A stretch of DNA of 5,454 nt from Marivivens sp. (GTDB taxonomy: Bacteria; Pseudomonadota; Alphaproteobacteria; Rhodobacterales; Rhodobacteraceae). Below, piece after piece: positions 1-5,454 of this stretch. A model generated the notes under the pieces. That model was not told the origin of the DNA and searched no databases. It saw only the letters and a program-made list of their open reading frames with translations. The stretch is from the NCBI GenBank assembly GCA_024642185.1, contig JAHEBR010000156.1, positions 1 to 5,454 on the forward strand, written 5' to 3'. A program made the position numbers and the translations under genes. The stretch's first letter is position 1; the number at the start of each line of letters is the position of its first letter.

Positions 1-41
1 GGCTGGCGACGCCTCGGTGAACTGCGGACCGTGGGTCAAGC
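1..41. other. Unassigned left edge; possible 3' end of a plus-strand gene
   Basis: Too short to identify. Reading plus frame 1 gives 14 codons ending GQA and then TAG at 43-45. That stop would overlap the TAG of the minus-strand acetyltransferase (complement of 42-44) through the palindrome CTAG. A tail-to-tail overlap of this kind is plausible but rests on only 14 residues with no family signature. No terminator hairpin with a T-run is visible; GACC/GGTC around 27-37 gives only a 4-bp stem. Confidence 0.2.
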
Positions 42-563
42 CTAGAGCGCGGGGGATGTGGGCGCAAGCGTGGGGCGGTCGAGGGCGAAGTAGATGCTGC
101 CTACCCAGCGACCGCCGATGAAGAACGTCTTCTCGGCGCGGTGGGTCTCGTGAAAGCCGAGCTTGGTCAGGAGCCTGATCGAGGCATGGTTTTCGGGGTC
201 GACATCGGCGGTGAGGCGAGGTGTGTCGGTCGTGGCCCAGAGATGAGCGATGATCGCGGCCATCGCCTCATGGGCGAGGCCCTTGCCCCAGTGGTCCGGC
301 GCAAGAATGAACCCGACCTCGGGAAGCTGCCATGCCCCCGCCTTGCCGATCACTTCGCCGCCAAACTCGACGATGAAATCGGTGCCGCCGGGGCGGCCGA
401 TCATCGACGCAAGCCATTCGGCGGTCGTCTCAAGATCAGGATGCGGATCGGTTGACCAAAAGCCCATGGCCCGCGGGTCCGAAAGGATACGGTGCATTGG
501 CCCCACGTCCTGGGGGCGGGCCGGGCGCAGAAGAAGGCGGGGTGTGACAAGCTCAGGCATCAT
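42..563 (-). CDS. GNAT family N-acetyltransferase, RimJ/RimL type
   Basis: This 173-residue protein should transfer an acetyl group from acetyl-CoA to an amine; the substrate cannot be read from sequence. It opens with the typical TPRLLLRPARPQD strand-and-turn of the RimJ-like (Acetyltransf_3) subgroup at residues 7-19. The acetyl-CoA pyrophosphate-binding motif A is EVGFILAPDHWGKGLAHEA at 82-100, where HWGKGLAHEA is the usual Q/RxxGxG/A loop region. The motif B helix is NHASIRLLTKLGF at 125-137. Length is normal for a single-domain GNAT. I chose the first of two adjacent ATG codons (561-563; the next is 558-560) because the family alignment begins there; an upstream extension would only translate the gltA terminator and the gltA 3' end. 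No Shine-Dalgarno sequence precedes the start. It lies 31 bases downstream of gltA on the same strand, so it is read either by terminator read-through or from a promoter inside gltA that I cannot see. Confidence 0.88.
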   Translation of the reverse strand: MMPELVTPRLLLRPARPQDVGPMHRILSDPRAMGFWSTDPHPDLETTAEWLASMIGRPGGTDFIVEFGGEVIGKAGAWQLPEVGFILAPDHWGKGLAHEAMAAIIAHLWATTDTPRLTADVDPENHASIRLLTKLGFHETHRAEKTFFIGGRWVGSIYFALDRPTLAPTSPAL

Positions 564-564
564 G

Positions 565-587
565 AAAAAAGGCCGCGCGTGGCGGCC
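565..587 (-). terminator. Rho-independent terminator of gltA
   Basis: Read on the minus strand, 7 bases after the gltA TAA there is a perfect 6-bp G+C stem GGCCGC/GCGGCC (582-587 with 571-576) around a 5-base loop CACGC (577-581). Six T residues (565-570) follow directly. This is a textbook intrinsic terminator. Its T-run ends one base before the acetyltransferase start codon, so it is also that gene's untranslated leader. Confidence 0.82.
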
Positions 588-594
588 CTTTGTC

Positions 595-1890
595 TTAGCG
601 GTTTTCGATGTCGACATAGTCCTTCGTCGTCGACCCGAGATAAAGCTGCCGCGGGCGGCCGATCTTGAGCTGCGGATCGGCGAGCTGTTCTTTCCACTGG
701 CTGACCCAGCCCACGGTGCGGGCCAGCGCGAAGATCGGGGTGAACATCGAAGTCGGAAAGCCGATCGCGTCAAGGATAATGCCCGAATAGAAATCGACGT
801 TGGGATAGAGCTTCTTCTCGATGAAATAGGGATCTTCGAGCGCGATTTTCTCAAGCTCCTTGGCGACCTGCAGCGTCGGGTTGTTCTCGACGCCGAGCAG
901 GGCGAGCACCTCGTCGGCGCTTTCCTTCATCACCTTGGCGCGCGGGTCGAAATTCTTGTAGACGCGGTGGCCAAAGCCCATCAGGCGGAAGGGATCGTTC
1001 TTGTCCTTGGCGCGGGCGAGGTATTCGGGGATCCGGTCGACGGTGCCGATCTCGCGCAGCATCTCGAGGCAGGCCTGATTGGCGCCGCCGTGGGCGGGGC
1101 CCCAGAGGCAGGCGATGCCGGCGGCGATACAAGCGAATGGGTTGGCGCCCGACGAGGAGGCGAGGCGCACGGTCGAGGTCGAGGCGTTCTGCTCGTGGTC
1201 GGCGTGGAGGGTGAAGATCCGGTCCATCGCGCGGGCAAGGATCGGGTCAACGTTGTATTGCTCGGCCGGAACCGAGAAGCACATATGCAGGAAATTCGCC
1301 GCGTAATCGAGATCGTTGCGCGGATAGACGAAGGGTTGGCCGATCGAATACTTGTATGTCATCGCGGCAATCGTCGGCATCTTGGCGATCAGGCGGATCG
1401 AGGCAACCTCGCGCTGCTGCTGGTCGTTGATATCGAGACTGTCGTGATAGAAGGCCGACATCGCGCCGACCACGCCGACCATCGTTGCCATCGGGTGGCT
1501 ATCACGGCGGAAACCGCGGAAGAAATAGTGCATCTGCTCGTGGATCATCGTGTGGCGCGTGACCAGCGATTCAAACTCTTCAAGCTCGACCGCAGTCGGC
1601 AGGTGGCCGTAAAGCAGAAGGAAGCAGACCTCCAGATAATGCGACTTTTCCGCCAGTTGGTCGATCGGATAGCCGCGGTGCAGAAGCTCGCCCTTGTCGC
1701 CATCGATGAAGGTGATGGTCGAGTCGCAAGAGGCGGTCGAGGTGAAGCCCGGGTCATAGGTAAAGACGCCGGCTTGAGCATAGAGCTTGCGGACGTCGAT
1801 CACATCGGGGCCGGCGGTGGGCGACAGGACCGGCAATTCAAAGGATTTGCCTTCGAGGGTCAGGGTCGCGGACTTGTTCGTATCGGCCAT
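595..1890 (-). CDS. gltA: Citrate synthase, type II
   Basis: Condenses oxaloacetate and acetyl-CoA to citrate, the entry step of the TCA cycle, in the cytoplasm. The 431-residue protein is close in length and sequence to the hexameric NADH-inhibited E. coli enzyme. The catalytic triad is visible: His267 (GPAHGGAN), His308 (MGFGHRVYKNFDPRA) and Asp366 (NVDFYSG), matching E. coli His264, His305 and Asp362. Oxaloacetate-binding residues are also present: His232 (LHADHEQNAS), Arg317, Arg391 (ARTVGW) and Arg412 (GRPRQLY). Residues 1-35 form the N-terminal beta region seen in type II enzymes (TLEGKSFELPVL). The NADH-site residues of E. coli are kept (Arg112, His113, Thr114, Tyr148, Arg166, Lys170), but reactive Cys206 is replaced by Ala209. 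The ATG at 1888-1890 is preferred over an in-frame ATG 25 codons upstream because family similarity starts here and GGGGAA sits 5 bases before it. It follows gltX by 90 bases and ends at a clear terminator. Confidence 0.97.
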   Translation of the reverse strand: MADTNKSATLTLEGKSFELPVLSPTAGPDVIDVRKLYAQAGVFTYDPGFTSTASCDSTITFIDGDKGELLHRGYPIDQLAEKSHYLEVCFLLLYGHLPTAVELEEFESLVTRHTMIHEQMHYFFRGFRRDSHPMATMVGVVGAMSAFYHDSLDINDQQQREVASIRLIAKMPTIAAMTYKYSIGQPFVYPRNDLDYAANFLHMCFSVPAEQYNVDPILARAMDRIFTLHADHEQNASTSTVRLASSSGANPFACIAAGIACLWGPAHGGANQACLEMLREIGTVDRIPEYLARAKDKNDPFRLMGFGHRVYKNFDPRAKVMKESADEVLALLGVENNPTLQVAKELEKIALEDPYFIEKKLYPNVDFYSGIILDAIGFPTSMFTPIFALARTVGWVSQWKEQLADPQLKIGRPRQLYLGSTTKDYVDIENR

Positions 1891-1895
1891 ATGGG

Positions 1896-1901
1896 TTCCC
1901 C
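1896..1901 (-). promoter_or_regulatory. Ribosome binding site of gltA
   Basis: On the minus strand GGGGAA lies 5 bases before the ATG at 1888-1890. It decides the start in favour of the 431-residue form over the upstream in-frame ATG at 1963-1965. Part of this element can pair with upstream GGTTC (1913-1917), as described in the findings. Confidence 0.6.
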
Positions 1902-1909
1902 GTATGTGG

Positions 1910-1930
1910 CCCGAACCTTTCTGGCTCGGG
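1910..1930 (-). repeat. Inverted repeat / leader hairpin upstream of gltA
   Basis: On the minus strand CCCGAGCC (1923-1930) and GGTTCGGG (1910-1917) flank the 5-base loop AGAAA. They form an 8-bp stem with one G-U pair, ending 8 bases before the ribosome binding site. No T-run follows on the minus strand, so it is not a standard intrinsic terminator for gltX. It could be a leader structure of gltA, a weak 3' end for gltX mRNA, or an operator. Confidence 0.5.
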
Positions 1931-1937
1931 TGGTGTC

Positions 1938-1965
1938 TTTCTAGCTGGTCAACACCTAGCGGCAA
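1938..1965 (-). promoter_or_regulatory. Possible sigma-70-type promoter for gltA
   Basis: On the minus strand TTGCCG (1960-1965) and TAGAAA (1938-1943) are separated by 16 bases. Each matches four of six bases of the TTGACA and TATAAT consensus. This would give a leader of roughly 40 bases containing the hairpin at 1910-1930. An inverted repeat GGTGT/ACACC with a 15-base spacer partly overlaps it. The matches are modest, and gltA may also be reached from gltX. Confidence 0.3.
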
Positions 1966-1980
1966 AGTGTGACAAATGTC

Positions 1981-3396
1981 TTATGCGGCGGCGTCGGTCA
2001 GACGGGCGATGGTTTCGTCCCGCCCCAGAACCAGCATCATATCGAACACGCTGGGCGAAACCGAACGCCCGGCCAGAGCGGCCCGAAGGGGCCCCGCCAG
2101 CTTTCCAAGTTTGGTTCCGTTGGCCTCGGCCACAGCGGCGACAATCTCTTCCAGCGCGGTTCGATCCCAGCTAGCATTTTGCAACTGCGGCGTCAATTGT
2201 CCCAGTATACCACGGGATACCGCATCAAGCTGGGCTGCGGATTTCTCATCTGGCTCCATTGGGCGAGATGCCAGAACGAAGTGAGCCTTTTCAAGGAGTT
2301 CCGGGAAGGTCTTGGCGCGCTCCTTGAGGCAGTACATCGCCTTCAGCATCCCGTCATGCTGGGCTTCTGTCAGCGGCTTTGCGCCGGTTGCCGCGAGGAA
2401 GGCCTCAAGTTCATGCAGCAGCGCAGCATCGTCGGCGATGGCGATATGCTGGCCGCAGAGATTTTCGAGCTTCTTGAAATCGAACCGGGCGGGCGATTTG
2501 CCGATGCCGCCCAAGTTGAACCACGCGCGCGCCTGCATGTCGGTGAAAAATTCGGCGTCACCGTGGCTCCAGCCGAGGCGGGTGAGATAGTTGCGCATCC
2601 CCGCCGCCGGATAGCCAAGCGCCTGATATTCCGCCGCCGCCGTGGCGCCGTGGCGTTTCGAGAGTTTCTTGCCATCGGGGCCGAAAATCAGCGGCACATG
2701 GGCCATCACCGGAAAATCCCAGCCCATCGCGTCATAGATCATCTTCTGGCGGAAGGCGTTGGTCAGGTGGTCGTCGCCGCGGATCACATGGGTCACGCCC
2801 ATGTCGTGATCGTCCACCACAACGGCCAGCATATAGACCGGCGTGCCGTCCGAACGCAGCATGACCATATCGTCGAGCTGGTCGTTCGAGAGGGTCACGT
2901 CGCCCTGCACCTCGTCATGCACCGTGGTCGTGCCCTCCTGCGGCGCCTTGATGCGAATGGCGAAGGGCGCGTCGGGGTGGCTATCGGGGCTGGCATCGCG
3001 CCAGGGCGAGCGGAAGAGCGTCGATTTCCCCTCGGCGCGCGCGGCCTCGCGGAAGGCTTCGATCTCTTCCGGCGTCGAGAAGCATTTATAGGCCTTGCCT
3101 TCGGCCAAAAGCTGATGGGCGATCTCGCCGTGGCGGTCGATACGCTCAAACTGGCTGATCGGTTCGCCGTCCCAGTCGATGCCGAGCCAGCGCAGGCCGT
3201 CGAGGATTTTCTCGGTGTTTTCCGGCAAGCTCCGGGCGCGGTCGGTGTCTTCGATGCGCAGGAGGAACTTGCCGCCGCGGCCACGGGCAAAGAGCCAGTT
3301 GAACAGCGCCGTGCGGGCCCCGCCGATATGCAGCGCGCCGGTGGGCGAGGGGGCAAATCGGGTGACGACAGGACGGTCGGGCATAGGGGCGGACAT
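1981..3396 (-). CDS. gltX: Glutamyl-tRNA synthetase
   Basis: Class I aminoacyl-tRNA synthetase that activates glutamate with ATP and attaches it to tRNA(Glu) in the cytoplasm. The 471-residue length is typical. The Rossmann-fold active site shows RFAPSPTGALHIGGAR at 13-28 (HIGH-type motif HIGG, 23-26), LLRIEDTDRARS at 45-56, and the second ATP-binding signature KKLSKRHG at 243-250 (KMSKS-type KLSKR). VIRGDDHLTNAFRQ at 204-217 and FDFKKLENLCGQHI at 305-318 are further family landmarks; the C-terminal anticodon-binding helical region follows. The Cys-x-Cys zinc-site motif of E. coli GluRS is reduced to one Cys (YKCFST, Cys105), so no zinc knuckle is expected. Many alphaproteobacteria carry two GluRS paralogues, one able to charge tRNA(Gln) for GatCAB amidation; I cannot say which type this is. 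I chose the ATG at 3394-3396; the ATG at 3382-3384 has no ribosome binding site, whereas AAGG lies 12 bases before the chosen one, a long spacing. Confidence 0.96.
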   Translation of the reverse strand: MSAPMPDRPVVTRFAPSPTGALHIGGARTALFNWLFARGRGGKFLLRIEDTDRARSLPENTEKILDGLRWLGIDWDGEPISQFERIDRHGEIAHQLLAEGKAYKCFSTPEEIEAFREAARAEGKSTLFRSPWRDASPDSHPDAPFAIRIKAPQEGTTTVHDEVQGDVTLSNDQLDDMVMLRSDGTPVYMLAVVVDDHDMGVTHVIRGDDHLTNAFRQKMIYDAMGWDFPVMAHVPLIFGPDGKKLSKRHGATAAAEYQALGYPAAGMRNYLTRLGWSHGDAEFFTDMQARAWFNLGGIGKSPARFDFKKLENLCGQHIAIADDAALLHELEAFLAATGAKPLTEAQHDGMLKAMYCLKERAKTFPELLEKAHFVLASRPMEPDEKSAAQLDAVSRGILGQLTPQLQNASWDRTALEEIVAAVAEANGTKLGKLAGPLRAALAGRSVSPSVFDMMLVLGRDETIARLTDAAA

Positions 3397-3404
3397 GGCG
3401 AAAA

Positions 3405-3420
3405 TTAACCTTCTGATAAC
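3405..3420 (+). promoter_or_regulatory. Near-consensus CtrA-type binding box
   Basis: TTAA (3405-3408), seven bases, then ATAAC (3416-3420). The alphaproteobacterial CtrA full site is TTAA-N7-TTAAC, so eight of nine defined bases match. It lies in the 72-base divergent gltX-comEC region. Its right half overlaps the position expected for a comEC -35 element relative to the possible -10 at 3442-3447, the usual geometry of a CtrA-activated promoter. The box begins 9 bases from the gltX start codon, so binding could also affect gltX. It is a prediction from the motif only. Confidence 0.45.
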
Positions 3421-3441
3421 CGTAGCGGCCTAGCCTCGGGG

Positions 3442-3447
3442 CATACT
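3442..3447 (+). promoter_or_regulatory. Possible -10 element of comEC
   Basis: CATACT matches four of six bases of TATAAT and lies 21 bases after the CtrA-like box. There is no recognisable -35 hexamer 17 bases upstream, as expected if an activator replaces it. Transcription would start near 3453-3455, giving a very short leader beginning at the GGAGG ribosome binding site. On the other strand the overlapping TAGTAT could be a -10 for gltX, but I saw no well-spaced -35 for it. Confidence 0.25.
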
Positions 3448-3452
3448 AAGCC

Positions 3453-3465
3453 GGAGGTCAGAGGA
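3453..3465 (+). promoter_or_regulatory. Ribosome binding site(s) of comEC
   Basis: Two purine-rich stretches precede the GTG at 3469: GGAGG (3453-3457, 11 bases away) and AGAGGA (3460-3465, 3 bases away). Neither spacing is ideal, but together they support GTG as the start. There is no in-frame ATG between the upstream stop TAA (3406-3408) and this codon. Confidence 0.5.
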
Positions 3466-3468
3466 CAA

Positions 3469-5454
3469 GTGCGCGTTGTCGCCAAACTTGAGCTGGCGCT
3501 TCTGGCGCAGCGCGGGCGGCTTCTCTTGTGGGCGCCGGTTTTCCTTACGATAGGCATTGGCTTCTACTTTTCCTTGACCGAAGAGCCGTCGGCTCAGGTG
3601 ATCGTTTTCGTCGGCATTCTGGCGACGCTTGGAATCGGTCTGGCGCGGCTATCCAATCCTGCCTTTGCGCCAGTGCTCTACGCTCTTGTGCTTGTTCTCT
3701 CGGGCGTTTGTCTTGCGGCTGTGCGCGCTCACTCGCTCGCCGCCCCGGTTCTTGGTTGGAACTACTACGGCCCAATAGAGGGACGCGTTGTCGCCATTGA
3801 CCGCTCGTCGAGCGATGCGCTGCGCCTGACCTTGGACAATGTTGTCCTCGCGCGCCTTGGGCCGGAAGAAACCCCGCAACGGGTGCGCTTTTCTCTTCAG
3901 GACGATCAGCGCTGGCTTGTGCCCACGCCGGGTGATCGGGTGATGACCACAGGCTTTCTTGGGCCCCCGCCCGGACCGTCCTCGCCGGGAGGCTTTGATT
4001 TCAGACGCATCGCCTGGTTCGACCGGCTTGGCGCGGTGGGCTATACGCGCAGCCCTCTGCTCTTGGCCGAGCCCGCGCAGGAAGACGACGGCCTTTGGCT
4101 TTCTCGCCTGCGCCTCGAGATGGCGCGCGGGATCGAGGCGCGGATCGGCGGTGAGGCCGGGGCCTTTGCCGCCGCGGTCACAACGGGCGATCGCTCATCC
4201 ATGAGCCTCGAGACAACGCGGCATCTTCGGGTCTCCAACCTCGCGCATCTTCTGGCCATTTCGGGGCTGCACATGGGGCTGTTGACCGGCGTCGTCTTTG
4301 TCGGCGCCAGGATCGGGCTCAATCTATGGCCTGCTCTGGCCTTGCGGGTGCCGGTCAAGAAGATCGCAGCGATCGCCGCGCTTTTGGCCGGTGCGGCCTA
4401 TCTGGCGCTGTCGGGTGGCTCGGTCTCGACCCTGCGGGCATTTGTCATGGTGGCCGTCATGTTCTTGGCGGTGCTGATCGACAGAAGGGCGATCAGCCTC
4501 AGAGCCGTGGCAATTGCGGCGCTTGTCATCCTTCTTCTGACGCCGGAAGAGGTGCTGGGCCCGGGATTTCAGATGTCTTTTGCGGCAACGATTGCGCTTG
4601 TCGGGGTATATGGTCACTGGCCGGTGGCCGGGCGTGGCCTGCCGGGGTGGGCGCGTCCGGTTGTGGCGGTAGCCTTTTCGTCCTTCATTGCCGGAGCCGC
4701 AACCGCACCTTTTGCTGCAGCCCACTTTAACCTTTTCCCGCGCTATGGGCTTTTGGCCAACATCCTTTCGGTGCCTGTGATGGGGGCGGTCGTGGCGCCG
4801 GGGGGCGTTGCCGCGGCTCTGGGGTGGCTTGTTGGCCTCGAATCTGTGGGGCTTTGGGTCATGGAGTTGGGCCTGAGCTGGATCCTCTGGATTGCGGGTT
4901 GGGTGACAGGCCTTCCGGCCTCGGTGGGCGGGGTCAAGGCGCCTGCAGAACTGTCCGTGCCGCTTTTGGCCCTCGGATCGCTCGTTCTGCTGCTGTGGGT
5001 CGGCCGCTTTCGCTGGCTTGGTGCTGTGGTGGCCGCCATGGGCCTGGTGCTCTGGATCGCCCAACCGCGCCCCGACCTTCTCATTGCCGATAGCGGCGGG
5101 CTCGTTGGTGTGATGACGCCGGAGGGAAGAGCCTTGTCCAAACCTTCGGGCGATGGCTTTGACGCGGGCAACTGGCTCGAAGATGACGGGGATACGGGCG
5201 GGCAGGAGCGGGCGGCAAGCCGTGGTGCTTTCGAGCGCGAAGGCCGTGTGGTGCGGTTCTATGTAGGGTCAAGGCCCGCGATCCTTGTGACCGGAAAGGT
5301 GGCTACCTCGGCGCTTGAGGGCTGTGGCGGCGTCGAGATCCTTGTCTCAAACCAGAGGCTAGCCCACGTTCGTCCCTGTCTCACTTTCGATCAGGGGTTT
5401 CTGGAGGAAAACGGCGCGGTCGCGATTTCATTGCGAAAAGACGGGTCCCTCCAA
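3469..5454 (+). CDS. comEC: ComEC/Rec2 DNA-uptake channel protein, 3' end cut by the window
   Basis: Inner-membrane protein that passes single-stranded DNA into the cytoplasm during natural transformation. In Rhodobacter capsulatus its homologue is needed to take up gene-transfer-agent DNA. From GTG 3469 the frame is open for 662 codons to the last base, with no stop. Hydrophobic segments lie at about 18-36, 43-58 and 66-85. A soluble DUF4131-like, OB-fold-type region follows at about 98-205 (GPIEGRVVAIDRSSSDALRL). The Competence domain spans about 225-530, with the signature LAHLLAISGLHMGLLTG at 258-274, LSGGSVSTLRAFVM at 314-327, GPGFQMSFAATIALVGVYG at 364-382 and many membrane helices. A soluble tail from about 534 starts like the metallo-beta-lactamase domain of larger ComEC proteins (LLIADSGGLVGVMTPEGRAL) but has no HxHxDH zinc motif. 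CTT leucine codons and some AGG, AGA, ATA and CTA codons are more evident than in gltA, consistent with low expression. Probably a few tens of residues are missing at the C-terminus. Confidence 0.93.
   Translation, partial: MRVVAKLELALLAQRGRLLLWAPVFLTIGIGFYFSLTEEPSAQVIVFVGILATLGIGLARLSNPAFAPVLYALVLVLSGVCLAAVRAHSLAAPVLGWNYYGPIEGRVVAIDRSSSDALRLTLDNVVLARLGPEETPQRVRFSLQDDQRWLVPTPGDRVMTTGFLGPPPGPSSPGGFDFRRIAWFDRLGAVGYTRSPLLLAEPAQEDDGLWLSRLRLEMARGIEARIGGEAGAFAAAVTTGDRSSMSLETTRHLRVSNLAHLLAISGLHMGLLTGVVFVGARIGLNLWPALALRVPVKKIAAIAALLAGAAYLALSGGSVSTLRAFVMVAVMFLAVLIDRRAISLRAVAIAALVILLLTPEEVLGPGFQMSFAATIALVGVYGHWPVAGRGLPGWARPVVAVAFSSFIAGAATAPFAAAHFNLFPRYGLLANILSVPVMGAVVAPGGVAAALGWLVGLESVGLWVMELGLSWILWIAGWVTGLPASVGGVKAPAELSVPLLALGSLVLLLWVGRFRWLGAVVAAMGLVLWIAQPRPDLLIADSGGLVGVMTPEGRALSKPSGDGFDAGNWLEDDGDTGGQERAASRGAFEREGRVVRFYVGSRPAILVTGKVATSALEGCGGVEILVSNQRLAHVRPCLTFDQGFLEENGAVAISLRKDGSLQ

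Noticed and set aside
564..854. N-terminal 97-codon extension of the acetyltransferase frame
   Set aside because: It would translate the gltA terminator and the 3' end of gltA in another frame; composition is Arg/Ser-rich and acetyltransferase similarity begins at the ATG pair at 558-563.
250..1944. 564-codon plus-strand open frame opposite gltA
   Set aside because: It lies antisense to a certain citrate synthase gene, its translation is Arg/His/Gly-rich without any family motif, and long antisense frames are expected in high-G+C genes with strong third-position bias.
1891..1965. 25-codon N-terminal extension of citrate synthase
   Set aside because: The family sequence starts at MADTNK with a good ribosome binding site; the extension is the translated intergenic leader.
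1971..1980. Palindrome-like GACA-AA-TGTC next to the gltX stop as an operator
   Set aside because: Only 4-bp arms with no matching second copy nearby; too weak to separate from chance.
1969..3408. 479-codon plus-strand open frame opposite gltX
   Set aside because: Antisense shadow of the glutamyl-tRNA synthetase gene; low-complexity composition, no ribosome binding site and no recognisable domain.
3419..3447. Ordinary sigma-70 promoter for comEC
   Set aside because: CATACT is a fair -10, but the hexamer 17 bases upstream (ACCGTA) does not resemble TTGACA, so a classical promoter is not supported without an activator.
3397..3468. LexA (SOS) operator of the alphaproteobacterial GTTC-N7-GTTC type upstream of comEC
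   Set aside because: No GTTC or GAAC pair with the required spacing occurs in this gap.
4324..5064. 246-codon minus-strand open frame opposite comEC
   Set aside because: Very rich in Arg, His, Pro and Gln, with no domain, and antisense to the well-supported comEC frame.

Overview
The window is a chromosomal housekeeping segment that looks alphaproteobacterial, most likely Rhodobacteraceae/Roseobacter-type. This rests on the high G+C, strong G/C third-position bias, the protein sequences, and the arrangement comEC <-> gltX-gltA. I recall that arrangement from Rhodobacterales genomes but could not check it here. No mobile element, CRISPR array, tRNA or rRNA is visible.

Layout: (1) positions 1-41 hold no clear gene, at most the last codons of a plus-strand gene that would meet the next gene tail to tail; (2) 42-563, minus strand, a RimJ-type GNAT N-acetyltransferase; (3) 565-587, a rho-independent terminator for gltA whose T-run ends one base before the GNAT start codon; (4) 595-1890, minus strand, type II citrate synthase gltA; (5) 1891-1980, the gltX-gltA gap, with a possible promoter, a leader hairpin and the gltA ribosome binding site; (6) 1981-3396, minus strand, glutamyl-tRNA synthetase gltX; (7) 3397-3468, a 72-base divergent control region with a near-consensus CtrA-type box; (8) 3469 to the right edge, plus strand, comEC/rec2, starting at GTG and still open at the window end.

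How they fit together: gltA supplies the entry step of the TCA cycle and gltX charges tRNA with glutamate, so the minus-strand genes are core metabolism and translation. comEC encodes the inner-membrane DNA-uptake channel and is transcribed away from them. Its upstream region carries a CtrA-like site overlapping the expected -35 position. This fits what is known of Rhodobacteraceae, where competence genes used for uptake of DNA (including gene-transfer-agent DNA) belong to the CtrA regulon.

I found no convincing new biological system. The points most worth checking are regulatory: the CtrA-like box, the gltA leader with two mutually exclusive hairpins, and the gltA terminator that abuts the acetyltransferase start.
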